Shown here one piece after another: positions 1 through 5,666 of a stretch of DNA of 11,473 nt. How positions within the stretch are numbered: position 1 is the first letter of the stretch; every line of letters starts with the position of its first letter. Location: the NCBI GenBank assembly GCA_003487005.1, contig DNFG01000380.1, forward strand, positions 1 to 11,473, in the 5' to 3' direction. The stretch comes from Bryobacterales bacterium (lineage in GTDB: Bacteria > Acidobacteriota > Terriglobia > Bryobacterales > Bryobacteraceae). The position numbers and the translations under genes are program-made. The notes below the pieces were generated by a model. That model saw only the letters and a program-made list of their open reading frames with translations, was not told where the DNA came from and did not search any database.

Positions 1-1676
1 ACCGAACCCATCACCGGCGCCATCGCCTGCAACGTCCGCACCGCGCTGCCCGCCGGCGCCGCGCCGCCCCACCGGACCTGCCGCGTCACCCGCACGAACA
101 CATTCCATCTCTCCATTCCACCCAGTGCCAGTTGCGGCGGAGCCCCCTGCAGCGCCAGTACAAACGCCGACTGCGGATTCAACGCCATCGCCAGGTGGTT
201 CCGCAAGACATCCGCCTGCACGCTCCAGTCCTTGCCCACCGGCAACTGGAATCCCGCCACCGTCGTCTGCACCTGATTCAGCGCGAACAGTGTATCGTTC
301 GCCAAATCCCGTCCCACTTCGCTGTAGGCGTGCATCGTCATCCGTCCCGCCCGGCCCTGCATCATCCCCCGCACAAATACCGCATCCCGCCGCTGCGCCC
401 CCTGCATGTTGTTCAGCCGGAACGCCCCTGATGCCGACCACCGCCCCAACCGCACCGAGTGTTCCGCTTCCACCGCACCCTGCTTCGACTTCATTGTCCC
501 GGTATCGAGATCAAACGACCGCCAGTTCACTCGCGTCGTCTGCCGGCCGTAGCTCCGGGCCGCCGCCAGCAGTACCTGCCGGTTCACGTTCCTCCTCGAC
601 ACCTCCTCTCCCGGCGCCGCCGACTCCAGCCGCATCTGCGAATAGTGCCCGCTCAACACCACCCGCCCCGGCATCTCCGCCGAAACGCCCGCCGTCGCTG
701 ACTTTGACCGGAACCCCCACGCCGCCGGATTGTTTTCGAAATTATTCCGCAGTGACCCCGTCGACCCGCTCACCTCCAAGCCCTTCCGCACGCGCAGACG
801 CCCTTCCACGAATGCCCCGCCCCGGTCCCCGGCAAAGTACCCGGCCACCGGCAGATACCCCGCCGTCTGCCGCAGCCAGCTCGCCCGCGCCATCACGCGC
901 CCGCGCTCATACTCACCCGAAACCAGCGCATTTCCTCGCGCCGGAGCCACCGTCAACTCGTCCGCTGGACGCCCCGTCGTCAATGCCGCCTCGCCCACCA
1001 CCCGCACGCCTTCCGCCGGCTTCCACTGTCCCGCCACCGTCGCCTGCGTCGACCGGCCATACTGCCGCCCCGACTGGCTCAGGTACGGCCGCGCCGCCGC
1101 CCGCTCCGGGTCCGTCCGCAACGTGTCCACCTGCCCCGCGAATTCGAGCGTCTCCCCAGCCTTCCAGCGCAGACCGCCCCCGGTCAGCGTCTGCGGGCCC
1201 CGCACCGAAAACGGCAGCCGCGGCCCCTCCAGAAACGTCACCACCCCGGCATACCCCGTCCAGCTCAGCCGCCCCCGGATCCCCGCCACCCGCGCACCCC
1301 GCATTCGGATCAGCGGCGTGAACACCTGCGGCATGAACACGTCCATCGGCCGCCCCGGCGTCTGCAGATCCCCGCCCGAAAACTCCATTCTCCAGGCCCC
1401 GGCCGCCAACCCCCGCACTGTCAGGTAGTTCTCAGTCAACCGGAGTCCGGACGAAGCGTAATCCTCAGCCCGGCCTTCCAGCAGCGCGCCCGTGGGCAGA
1501 ATGAAACGAAAACTCGCCGCCATGCCCGTCGTCGCCCGAACGGGCTCCACTCCACCCGGCGCGTAAAAGCCCTGGGCCGCGATCTCCGCGGTCCCGCGTG
1601 ATTCCTGCGCCGCCGCGACCGCTGCCACCCCGGCCAGCAGCGCCAGCGCCGCCGTCAGCCTAAATGCCGTCCACAC
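1..1676 (-). CDS. Outer-membrane beta-barrel-like protein, possible usher analogue (partial, C-terminus off the left edge)
   Basis: An open frame of 558 codons runs from a GTG at 1676 to the window edge with no stop. The proposed start gives a good signal peptide: one Arg at residue 6, then a run of Ala/Leu/Val ending in A-A-A-Q near residue 24. The mature part is rich in short alternating polar/hydrophobic stretches with many Gly, Arg, Tyr and Trp, as expected for transmembrane beta strands of an outer-membrane barrel. It is the last visible gene of a run of exported proteins and begins 17 bases inside the PapD-like chaperone gene, so it is probably translationally coupled to it. That position is where a chaperone-usher cluster carries its usher, but I see no recognisable FimD N-terminal domain and I cannot see the C-terminus. 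No convincing Shine-Dalgarno precedes the GTG, so the start is chosen on the signal peptide. A porin-like or uncharacterised barrel is the alternative. Confidence 0.7.
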   Translation of the reverse strand, partial: MWTAFRLTAALALLAGVAAVAAAQESRGTAEIAAQGFYAPGGVEPVRATTGMAASFRFILPTGALLEGRAEDYASSGLRLTENYLTVRGLAAGAWRMEFSGGDLQTPGRPMDVFMPQVFTPLIRMRGARVAGIRGRLSWTGYAGVVTFLEGPRLPFSVRGPQTLTGGGLRWKAGETLEFAGQVDTLRTDPERAAARPYLSQSGRQYGRSTQATVAGQWKPAEGVRVVGEAALTTGRPADELTVAPARGNALVSGEYERGRVMARASWLRQTAGYLPVAGYFAGDRGGAFVEGRLRVRKGLEVSGSTGSLRNNFENNPAAWGFRSKSATAGVSAEMPGRVVLSGHYSQMRLESAAPGEEVSRRNVNRQVLLAAARSYGRQTTRVNWRSFDLDTGTMKSKQGAVEAEHSVRLGRWSASGAFRLNNMQGAQRRDAVFVRGMMQGRAGRMTMHAYSEVGRDLANDTLFALNQVQTTVAGFQLPVGKDWSVQADVLRNHLAMALNPQSAFVLALQGAPPQLALGGMERWNVFVRVTRQVRWGGAAPAGSAVRTLQAMAPVMGS

Positions 1677-2448
1677 CGGATTTCGCCAGCCGGACCGTCG
1701 CCTCCTGGATTTCGCCCAGGCCCAGGTCCACCCTGACCCTCAATGCCGCGGGCTGCGCCGTCCCCGGCGCCAACGGCAGCAGGAACCGTTGTTCCCGCTT
1801 CGGCAGCACCGGAAAGGCCGGCACCGTCAGCGTCTCCAGCACGCCGCCGTTTCCGTCCAGCACTTCAACCTGCCCCTCCGGGCGGAAATAGCAATTCGAA
1901 TCATTCTTGACCAGCAGCACCGCCCGGCGCGCCCCACCTTCGCCTTCCATCTGAAGCGACCTCACCATGCCCTGGCCTCGTGATTCGCCCACCCGCACGT
2001 AGAACGCCCCCACCACCCGGACCGTGTTCCGAACCCCCGTCGACGCAACTTCCCCCGCCCGGGGCATCGCCGTGAAGCCCACCGCGCAGTGATAACTCTG
2101 CGGCGCTGCATCCGCCGGTACCCGGATCGTGAACCGCACCAGCAGCCTCTGCCCCGTCTCGATCTCCGTCTCCATCGGGTTCACCGTCAGCCACGACCGG
2201 CAACTCCACTCGCTCTCCGATTCCATCGTCCGCCCAAATTGCGGCGTCATCGTCTCGTCCAGCCGGAAATCGAGCAATTCACCGCGCGCCCGCATCCGTC
2301 CCCCGAGTTCATTGGTCAGCTCCAGGGCCCCCGAATACGCTTGGCCGGGCCGTAACCCAACCTCCAGCCGCATCGGAGACAGCCCCAATCCGACCTGCCC
2401 CATCATTGGCAGGCTCACCAGAATTCCCAATATCAATCGCTTTTTCAT
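1660..2448 (-). CDS. PapD-like periplasmic chaperone
   Basis: 262 residues. The start is the ATG at 2448, which overlaps the stop of the upstream gene as ATGA and has a GGTGG stretch about 7 bases upstream; the frame stays open further upstream but only as read-through over that gene. The N-terminus (MKKRLILG, then hydrophobic to about residue 19) is a signal peptide. The mature protein opens with L-S-P-M-R-L-E-V and a P-G-Q turn at residues 34-36, then L-E-L-T-N, which resembles the first strands of PapD-like and fimbrial-biogenesis chaperone Ig domains. A V-P-A-D-A-A-P stretch (110-116) followed by Y-H-C (119-121) fits the end of domain 1. Residues about 145-255 form a second beta-rich domain with V-L-L-V-K-N-D-S near 178-184. 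Cysteines are at 83, 121 and 186. The likely role is capping or folding the secreted subunits encoded just upstream. The family assignment is by pattern only; a fn3-like secreted protein is the alternative. Confidence 0.72.
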   Translation of the reverse strand: MKKRLILGILVSLPMMGQVGLGLSPMRLEVGLRPGQAYSGALELTNELGGRMRARGELLDFRLDETMTPQFGRTMESESEWSCRSWLTVNPMETEIETGQRLLVRFTIRVPADAAPQSYHCAVGFTAMPRAGEVASTGVRNTVRVVGAFYVRVGESRGQGMVRSLQMEGEGGARRAVLLVKNDSNCYFRPEGQVEVLDGNGGVLETLTVPAFPVLPKREQRFLLPLAPGTAQPAALRVRVDLGLGEIQEATVRLAKSGVDGI

Positions 2449-2462
2449 GGAATATCCACCGT
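2443..2462. repeat. 20-base direct repeat at a gene junction, copy 1
   Basis: The 20 bases spanning the end of subunit B and the ATG of the chaperone gene are identical to those at 2976-2995. On the minus strand they encode the last residues of the subunit, the GGTGG ribosome-site-like stretch, the ATGA stop/start overlap and the beginning of codon 2 of the next gene. This marks the edge of the tandem duplication that produced the two subunit genes. Confidence 0.85.
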
Positions 2463-2981
2463 ATATCGCAATGAGACCGTACAGGCCGGCGAAACCGCCG
2501 CCGCATATCGCCAGCGGTCCGTGAACCCTACCTGCAAACTCGCACTGATCTGGTTGTTGAAAATCCCCTGATTGCCTTGCGCCACCAGTTGCGGCGAAGT
2601 GGACAGCGGGATCGCCGCCGAATTGCACGCCGCGTTGCCCAGATTCAGAAACCCGGCGATCGTCGCGCTCTGGCACCGGACCTGTAACGCCGACACCGGC
2701 ACGGCCGGGCAATTTTCCAGCTGCGGCATCTCCGCCTGCACGTACAGACGCCAGGCCTGAAATAGACTGGCCCGGAAGTCCACATACGCCAGCGAAACCT
2801 GTGGCGCCGGCCCGCCCGCGTCCGGATCCAGCGACGTGAAACTCAGCGCCCCAGGCGTGACCGTGAACGAGTGGATCTGCGCCGGACTCGCCACCGCCAT
2901 CCCCCAGAGCAGGACCAGCGCCGCCACGCGGCGCAGCCCTCTCGCACCAGCCAGAGGCCTCGATACTTTGACCCGTTTCAT
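2445..2981 (-). CDS. Secreted four-cysteine subunit B (paralogue of the preceding gene)
   Basis: 178 residues, family not recognised. The start at ATG 2981 overlaps the upstream stop as ATGA. The first about 34 residues form a long signal peptide with a basic start (MKRVKVSRPL plus R14, R17, R18), a hydrophobic core and A-S-P-A before Gln35. The mature part starts Q-I-H-S-F-T-V-T-P-G-A-L-S-F and contains a D-P-D-A-G-G-P-A-P-Q loop (52-61) and four cysteines (91, 103, 119, 167). It ends in L-R-Y-T-V-D-I-P. By eye well over half its mature residues match the preceding gene product, including all four cysteines, the loop, and a shared A-I-P-L-S-T motif (123-128), so the two arose by tandem duplication. 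The beta-rich composition, secretion and position directly before a PapD-like chaperone suggest a structural or adhesin subunit; this is inference. Confidence 0.82.
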   Translation of the reverse strand: MKRVKVSRPLAGARGLRRVAALVLLWGMAVASPAQIHSFTVTPGALSFTSLDPDAGGPAPQVSLAYVDFRASLFQAWRLYVQAEMPQLENCPAVPVSALQVRCQSATIAGFLNLGNAACNSAAIPLSTSPQLVAQGNQGIFNNQISASLQVGFTDRWRYAAAVSPACTVSLRYTVDIP

Positions 2982-2995
2982 GGAATATCCACCGT
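2976..2995. repeat. 20-base direct repeat at a gene junction, copy 2
   Basis: Identical to 2443-2462. It spans the end of subunit A and the start of subunit B, with the same T-V-D-I-P ending and ATGA overlap. The bases differ immediately outside the 20-base block on both sides. Confidence 0.85.
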
Positions 2996-3466
2996 GTAAC
3001 GCAGTTGAATCGTGCAGGCCGCCGCTTCGGTCGCCGGATAGCGCCACCGATCCGCAAACGAAACCTGCAGCGCGACTGTCAGCGTGTTCGTCTGTGTCCC
3101 CTGCCGGCCTTGAGCCACCACTTGCGGCGTGGTCGAAAGTGGAATCGCCGCCGGGTTGCACGCCGCGTTGCCCGGACCGGCCCCCACCAGAGTCGCCGAC
3201 TGGCACCCCACTTCAATCGCCGATGCCGGTACACCGCCGCAATTCTCAAGACTCGCCGTCTCCGCCTGCACCGACATCGTCCAGTACCGGGAAGGCGATC
3301 CTCTGAATACCACCACCGCTTGCGAAGTCTGGGGCGCTGGGCCTCCTGTGTCCGGATCCACCGCCGTGAAGCTCAATGCTCCCGGCGTGACCGTGAACGA
3401 TTGGATCTGCGCCGGACTCGCCGCCGCGAGCCACAGCCACAGTCCCAGCGCCGCCATGCTCCGCAT
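2978..3466 (-). CDS. Secreted four-cysteine subunit A
   Basis: 162 residues, family not recognised. The start at ATG 3466 is preceded by GAGGAG with an 8-base spacer, one of the clearest ribosome binding sites in this gene set; an internal ATG three codons later is less well placed. The signal peptide is short (residues 1 to about 19, W/L/A-rich, ending S-P-A before Gln20). The mature protein carries Q-I-Q-S-F-T-V-T-P-G-A-L-S-F, the D-P-D-T-G-G-P-A-P-Q loop (37-46), cysteines at 76, 88, 103 and 151, and the same Y-T-V-D-I-P ending as the next gene. The conserved four cysteines suggest two disulfides formed in the periplasm. It lies 14 bases after the preceding subunit gene and overlaps the next by ATGA. 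Compared with its paralogue it lacks the basic signal-peptide extension and two residues near position 98. Confidence 0.82.
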   Translation of the reverse strand: MRSMAALGLWLWLAAASPAQIQSFTVTPGALSFTAVDPDTGGPAPQTSQAVVVFRGSPSRYWTMSVQAETASLENCGGVPASAIEVGCQSATLVGAGPGNAACNPAAIPLSTTPQVVAQGRQGTQTNTLTVALQVSFADRWRYPATEAAACTIQLRYTVDIP

Positions 3467-3480
3467 TCGGGCTTCTCCTC

Positions 3481-4002
3481 CTAGAGCGCCGAGATCGAGA
3501 ACGTCACGACCGAAGTGTGTGTGCCCGTCTCGTACTGCGGATCGTTGACCAGCGTCCAGCTCACCGAACCGCTGTTGCCCGACTTTGCCGACCGGGCATT
3601 CGCGCCGAATCCGGCCACGTTCGTCCCTGCCATCGCCGCCGTCACCTCCGACGAGCAACCCGTGCCCGGTGCGGATACGGTGCAGGTGTACTTGAGATCG
3701 CCGGCCGCCAGCGACGGTCCGCCGACGCCAAATTCAGCCACCGAAGCCGTGATCGAGCCGGTCCCGTTGGTCTTCGACGTGCGGATCTTGTAGGTGAAAT
3801 TCGTCGTTCCGGTGTAGTCCGAAAACAGTCCGGCTCCCATCGACAGAGGAGTCGATGCTTCCGTGACCGAAATCGCTGCCTCCGGACCGACCGCGATCGA
3901 CAGTGTGGTTGTTCCCGTGCCCGCGAACGTCTGCCCGAACGCGGCCGGAACCGCAAGGGCCAGAATGGACACAAAGATTGCTAATGTGTTCAAACGTTTC
4001 AT
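3481..4002 (-). CDS. Secreted beta-sandwich-like subunit, candidate major fibre subunit
   Basis: 173 residues. The ATG at 4002 has AAGGA (4011-4015 on the complement) 8 bases upstream, so I prefer it to an in-frame ATG eight codons earlier. The signal peptide is M-K-R-L followed by a hydrophobic core and an A-F-G-Q end near residue 24. The mature part is rich in Thr, Ser, Gly and Ala, with a D-Y-T-G segment (62-65), K-I-R-T (72-75), G-P-S-L-A-A-G-D-L (95-103) followed by Y-T-C, and a C-terminus with V-N-D-P and T-G-T-H-T preceding a final strand V-T-F-S-I-S-A-L. That last pattern resembles the end of spore-coat-U and DUF4402-like pilin domains. The two cysteines (107, 116) are close and could form a small disulfide loop. 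It is a paralogue of the next gene upstream. Its strong ribosome site and simple low-charge composition fit an abundant structural subunit, but that is inference. Confidence 0.82.
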   Translation of the reverse strand: MKRLNTLAIFVSILALAVPAAFGQTFAGTGTTTLSIAVGPEAAISVTEASTPLSMGAGLFSDYTGTTNFTYKIRTSKTNGTGSITASVAEFGVGGPSLAAGDLKYTCTVSAPGTGCSSEVTAAMAGTNVAGFGANARSAKSGNSGSVSWTLVNDPQYETGTHTSVVTFSISAL

Positions 4003-4041
4003 TGTCCTTTTCCTTCTTCCTTCCAAACGGTGAAGCGGCGC

Positions 4042-4566
4042 TTACAGGCTGCTGACCGTGAACATCAGCGGCACTGTGTATGCACCAGTCGGGACAGATG
4101 GATCGTTTGTGAGTTGGAGGTTCAGTTGCACGCTCGCCGGATCGGTTGCACTGCAACCGCCTCCGCCACCCGTGCATGCCGCGCCCGGCAACGAAACCAC
4201 GCTTCTCTGCGAAGTAACGCTCACCGTCTGCACACCCGTACAGGCCGATCCGTAGCTGGCCGGACTGCACGTGAACGTGAGATCCCCGGCCGCCAGACTC
4301 GGACCGTCCCCCGGAGCGAATTCGCCCGAAGCCTGTACCGTGATGTTCGCACCCATCCCGGGGGCCGTCCGAATCCGGAACGACACCGGCAACACCCCCG
4401 TGTAGTGGGCGAACGCCTGCGGTCCCCTCTCCAGATTCAAACCCCCAGGAACCGACACTTTGCCCTGCGGCTGCAGGGACACAGTGACAGTCTGAGTTGC
4501 CACTCCAACGGCCGCCAGCAGCGGCCAACTGAGGGCAATCACCGGGATGAGTGCTGCAATCACCAA
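4042..4566 (-). CDS. Secreted beta-sandwich-like subunit, paralogue of the following gene
   Basis: 174 residues from a TTG at 4566; GTG at 4563 is the next choice. A GGAAGG element lies 12 bases before the TTG, rather far, and an in-frame stop about nine codons further up limits the options, so the start is uncertain. The N-terminus is strongly hydrophobic for about 22 residues but lacks a basic residue, which is unusual for a signal peptide and could mean the true start is a few codons earlier at a rare codon. The mature part shares with the following gene product an H/D-Y-T-G segment (55-57), R-I-R-T (64-67), G-P-S-L-A-A-G-D-L (88-96) with F-T-C, and a T-N-D-P (153-156) plus T-G-A-Y-T ending before the last strand. 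It has two extra cysteines (131 and 138) flanking a five-glycine run, in addition to 100 and 109. It is probably a second subunit of the same fibre or coat; no family name is claimed. Confidence 0.75.
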   Translation of the reverse strand: MVIAALIPVIALSWPLLAAVGVATQTVTVSLQPQGKVSVPGGLNLERGPQAFAHYTGVLPVSFRIRTAPGMGANITVQASGEFAPGDGPSLAAGDLTFTCSPASYGSACTGVQTVSVTSQRSVVSLPGAACTGGGGGCSATDPASVQLNLQLTNDPSVPTGAYTVPLMFTVSSL

Positions 4567-4619
4567 GAATCCAATCTGCCTTCCTGCAGTGGACTATCGG
4601 TGGACACAGGGATGTACTT

Positions 4620-4635
4620 TAGCCCGTTCGGGCTA
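4620..4635. terminator. Short hairpin between the first two genes of the minus-strand set (attenuator or processing site?)
   Basis: A 7-base perfect inverted repeat, TAGCCCG / CGGGCTA, is separated by two bases; with a relaxed loop it folds as a 5-pair stem and a 4-base loop. It sits 24 bases after the stop of the first gene and about 54 bases before the next start. In the direction of transcription (minus) it is not followed by a T tract, so it is not a classical intrinsic terminator. It may trim the transcript or reduce read-through. Function is inferred only from structure and place. Confidence 0.4.
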
Positions 4636-4659
4636 GAAAATTTCAGGTTTGTAGACCCG

Positions 4660-5118
4660 TTAATGGCAAACTATTAAGATTAACGGTTCTTTATCAAGCG
4701 GTTGCGCGCCGGCTTCCCAGCGCCAGCGGATCTCGCCGGACGCCCCCTCGCGCAACGTGTGCCGATTCGGCGGCAGTGTCGCGGCAATCGCCGACTCCCC
4801 TGCTCCGAGCACAAATGGCGGCCGTGCCTGCCCCGGCCCCCCCATCGTCGTGGTGATGAGCGCGGCGCCAGGGCCGGCAGGCAGGCGGAACTCCAACCGC
4901 CCGCCCGCTTGCCCAGTCCTCGCTGCATACAGAAACCTGACAACTCCTTCCCTTGCGTCAGATTCCTCAACCAACTCCGTCTTCAGAAAACCACACTCGG
5001 GCCGGACCTCCAGCGCCAGCCGGCTCTGTCCCGTCTGCTGCCCCAGCCCCGGCAGCGCCAGGACCGTCAGCAACACCAGGATCAGACTCTGCAGGAAAAC
5101 CATCTTCTGCGTGGTCAT
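4660..5118 (-). CDS. Small secreted protein, first gene of the fibre-like gene set
   Basis: 152 residues, family not recognised. The ATG at 5118 and a second in-frame ATG at 5103 are both possible; neither has a clear ribosome site. The first about 26 residues form a signal peptide with an L/V-rich core ending L-G-Q-Q. The mature protein has only two cysteines, one in P-E-C near residue 42 and one in the last three residues (V-C-H), a spacing that could tie the first and last strands together. The middle contains R-L-E-F-R-L-P-A-G-P-G-A, weakly reminiscent of the R-I-R-T...G-x-x-I-T-V region of the two following subunits, so it may be a diverged member of the same fold. It is separated from the next gene by 93 bases containing a hairpin. 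It could be a minor or tip subunit, or an unrelated secreted protein. Confidence 0.72.
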   Translation of the reverse strand: MTTQKMVFLQSLILVLLTVLALPGLGQQTGQSRLALEVRPECGFLKTELVEESDAREGVVRFLYAARTGQAGGRLEFRLPAGPGAALITTTMGGPGQARPPFVLGAGESAIAATLPPNRHTLREGASGEIRWRWEAGAQPLDKEPLILIVCH

Positions 5119-5284
5119 ATCGACACGTTTGAAGCCGATTTTGGCGCTTTTTTGTCACGCGGCACAGGGCCTCCGGTACTGCATCCGGACCCTGTCCGGC
5201 CCAGGACTCGTCTCCGATTCGCGGGTCCTCCCGTCTTTACGGCGACATTCATCCACCCCTTGGATTGCAGTCGGCGGACCAAAC

Positions 5285-5314
5285 TGCTAAAGCCGCCGTA
5301 ACTCACTGAGTCAA
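5285..5314 (-). promoter_or_regulatory. Candidate promoter for the minus-strand gene set
   Basis: On the minus strand TTGACT (5314-5309) is followed after 18 bases by TTAGCA (5290-5285). The -35 element is a good match to the sigma-70 consensus; the -10 is weak. It would give a leader of about 160 bases before the ATG at 5118. An 11-base palindrome, ACTCA-C-TGAGT (5301-5311), overlaps the -35 and could be a repressor site. Confidence 0.3.
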
Positions 5315-5439
5315 CGGCACTTTCAGCCTCCACGCCCGCTCCGCCCCTCCAGCTTGCTTGCACCAAAATGAATCACTCCGGCGGAGCCGCCTCCGGCAGC
5401 GAATATCAAGCCCCTCCAGATCAATTACTTACAGACAAC

Positions 5440-5456
5440 TGTTTCAAGTTGAAACA
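5440..5456. promoter_or_regulatory. Operator-like perfect palindrome
   Basis: TGTTTCAA-G-TTGAAACA is a perfect 8-base inverted repeat around one central base, in a relatively AT-rich pocket of the divergent intergenic region. The symmetry and length fit a binding site for a dimeric helix-turn-helix repressor or activator. It lies about 55 bases upstream of the candidate plus-strand promoter at 5512-5541 and about 125 bases beyond the candidate minus-strand promoter. No regulator gene is visible in the window, so the cognate factor is unknown. Confidence 0.5.
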
Positions 5457-5511
5457 CTGCCTCATGGCTCTGGAACAGATCCCGGCCAGATTCCGTACCG
5501 TCTTCACGGGA

Positions 5512-5541
5512 TTGTCGAGGCTCCCGGAAACACCGTAAAAT
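5512..5541 (+). promoter_or_regulatory. Candidate promoter for the aminotransferase-galT cluster
   Basis: TTGTCG (5512-5517) and TAAAAT (5536-5541) are separated by 18 bases and lie about 125 bases before the aminotransferase ATG. Both hexamers resemble sigma-70 elements. The palindrome at 5440-5456 lies just upstream, in a position suited to an activator. Confidence 0.35.
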
Positions 5542-5666
5542 GAAGAAGATGCCGGTGACACCCGCCACTTCGCGTCCCTCCCTGTTCGGTTGCGATTAGC
5601 CGCGCCCGCTCCCCCCTGCGGCCCAACCCCTTCAAAACACAGACAATTCTCTCGGGAGGTCCCCTC

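Larger units (their letters stand above)
5119..5666. other. Divergent intergenic region, about 550 bases
   Basis: No convincing gene was found here: open frames in this stretch lack ribosome sites and recognisable protein character. It separates the minus-strand fibre-like gene set from the plus-strand aminotransferase cluster. Visible elements are candidate promoters for each direction, a perfect 17-base operator-like palindrome (5440-5456), and a short GC hairpin (GGCGG-AG-CCGCC within about 5378-5391). There is room for a small RNA or long leader, but no recognisable RNA family was seen. Confidence 0.6.

Noticed and set aside
125..1428. Plus-strand open frames, including a 398-codon Pro/Ser/Ala-rich frame
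   Set aside because: They are shadows of the continuous minus-strand beta-barrel frame, which has a signal peptide and balanced composition; the Pro/Ser-rich products are typical antisense artefacts.
2449..3057. N-terminal extension of the chaperone gene to 3057
   Set aside because: The extra part is a frame-shifted read of the upstream subunit gene; the ATG at 2448 starts a proper signal peptide and overlaps the upstream stop.
3734..4528. A 264-codon minus-strand frame across two subunit genes
   Set aside because: It is out of frame with two paralogous, signal-peptide-bearing genes and has no ribosome site or conserved motif.
5115..5366. An 83-codon minus-strand frame upstream of the first secreted gene
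   Set aside because: It has no ribosome site or recognisable protein character, and it overlaps the likely promoter.
5378..5391. GC-rich hairpin GGCGG-AG-CCGCC as a terminator
   Set aside because: The loop is only two bases, there is no T tract and no gene ends nearby, so it is likely incidental in GC-rich DNA.
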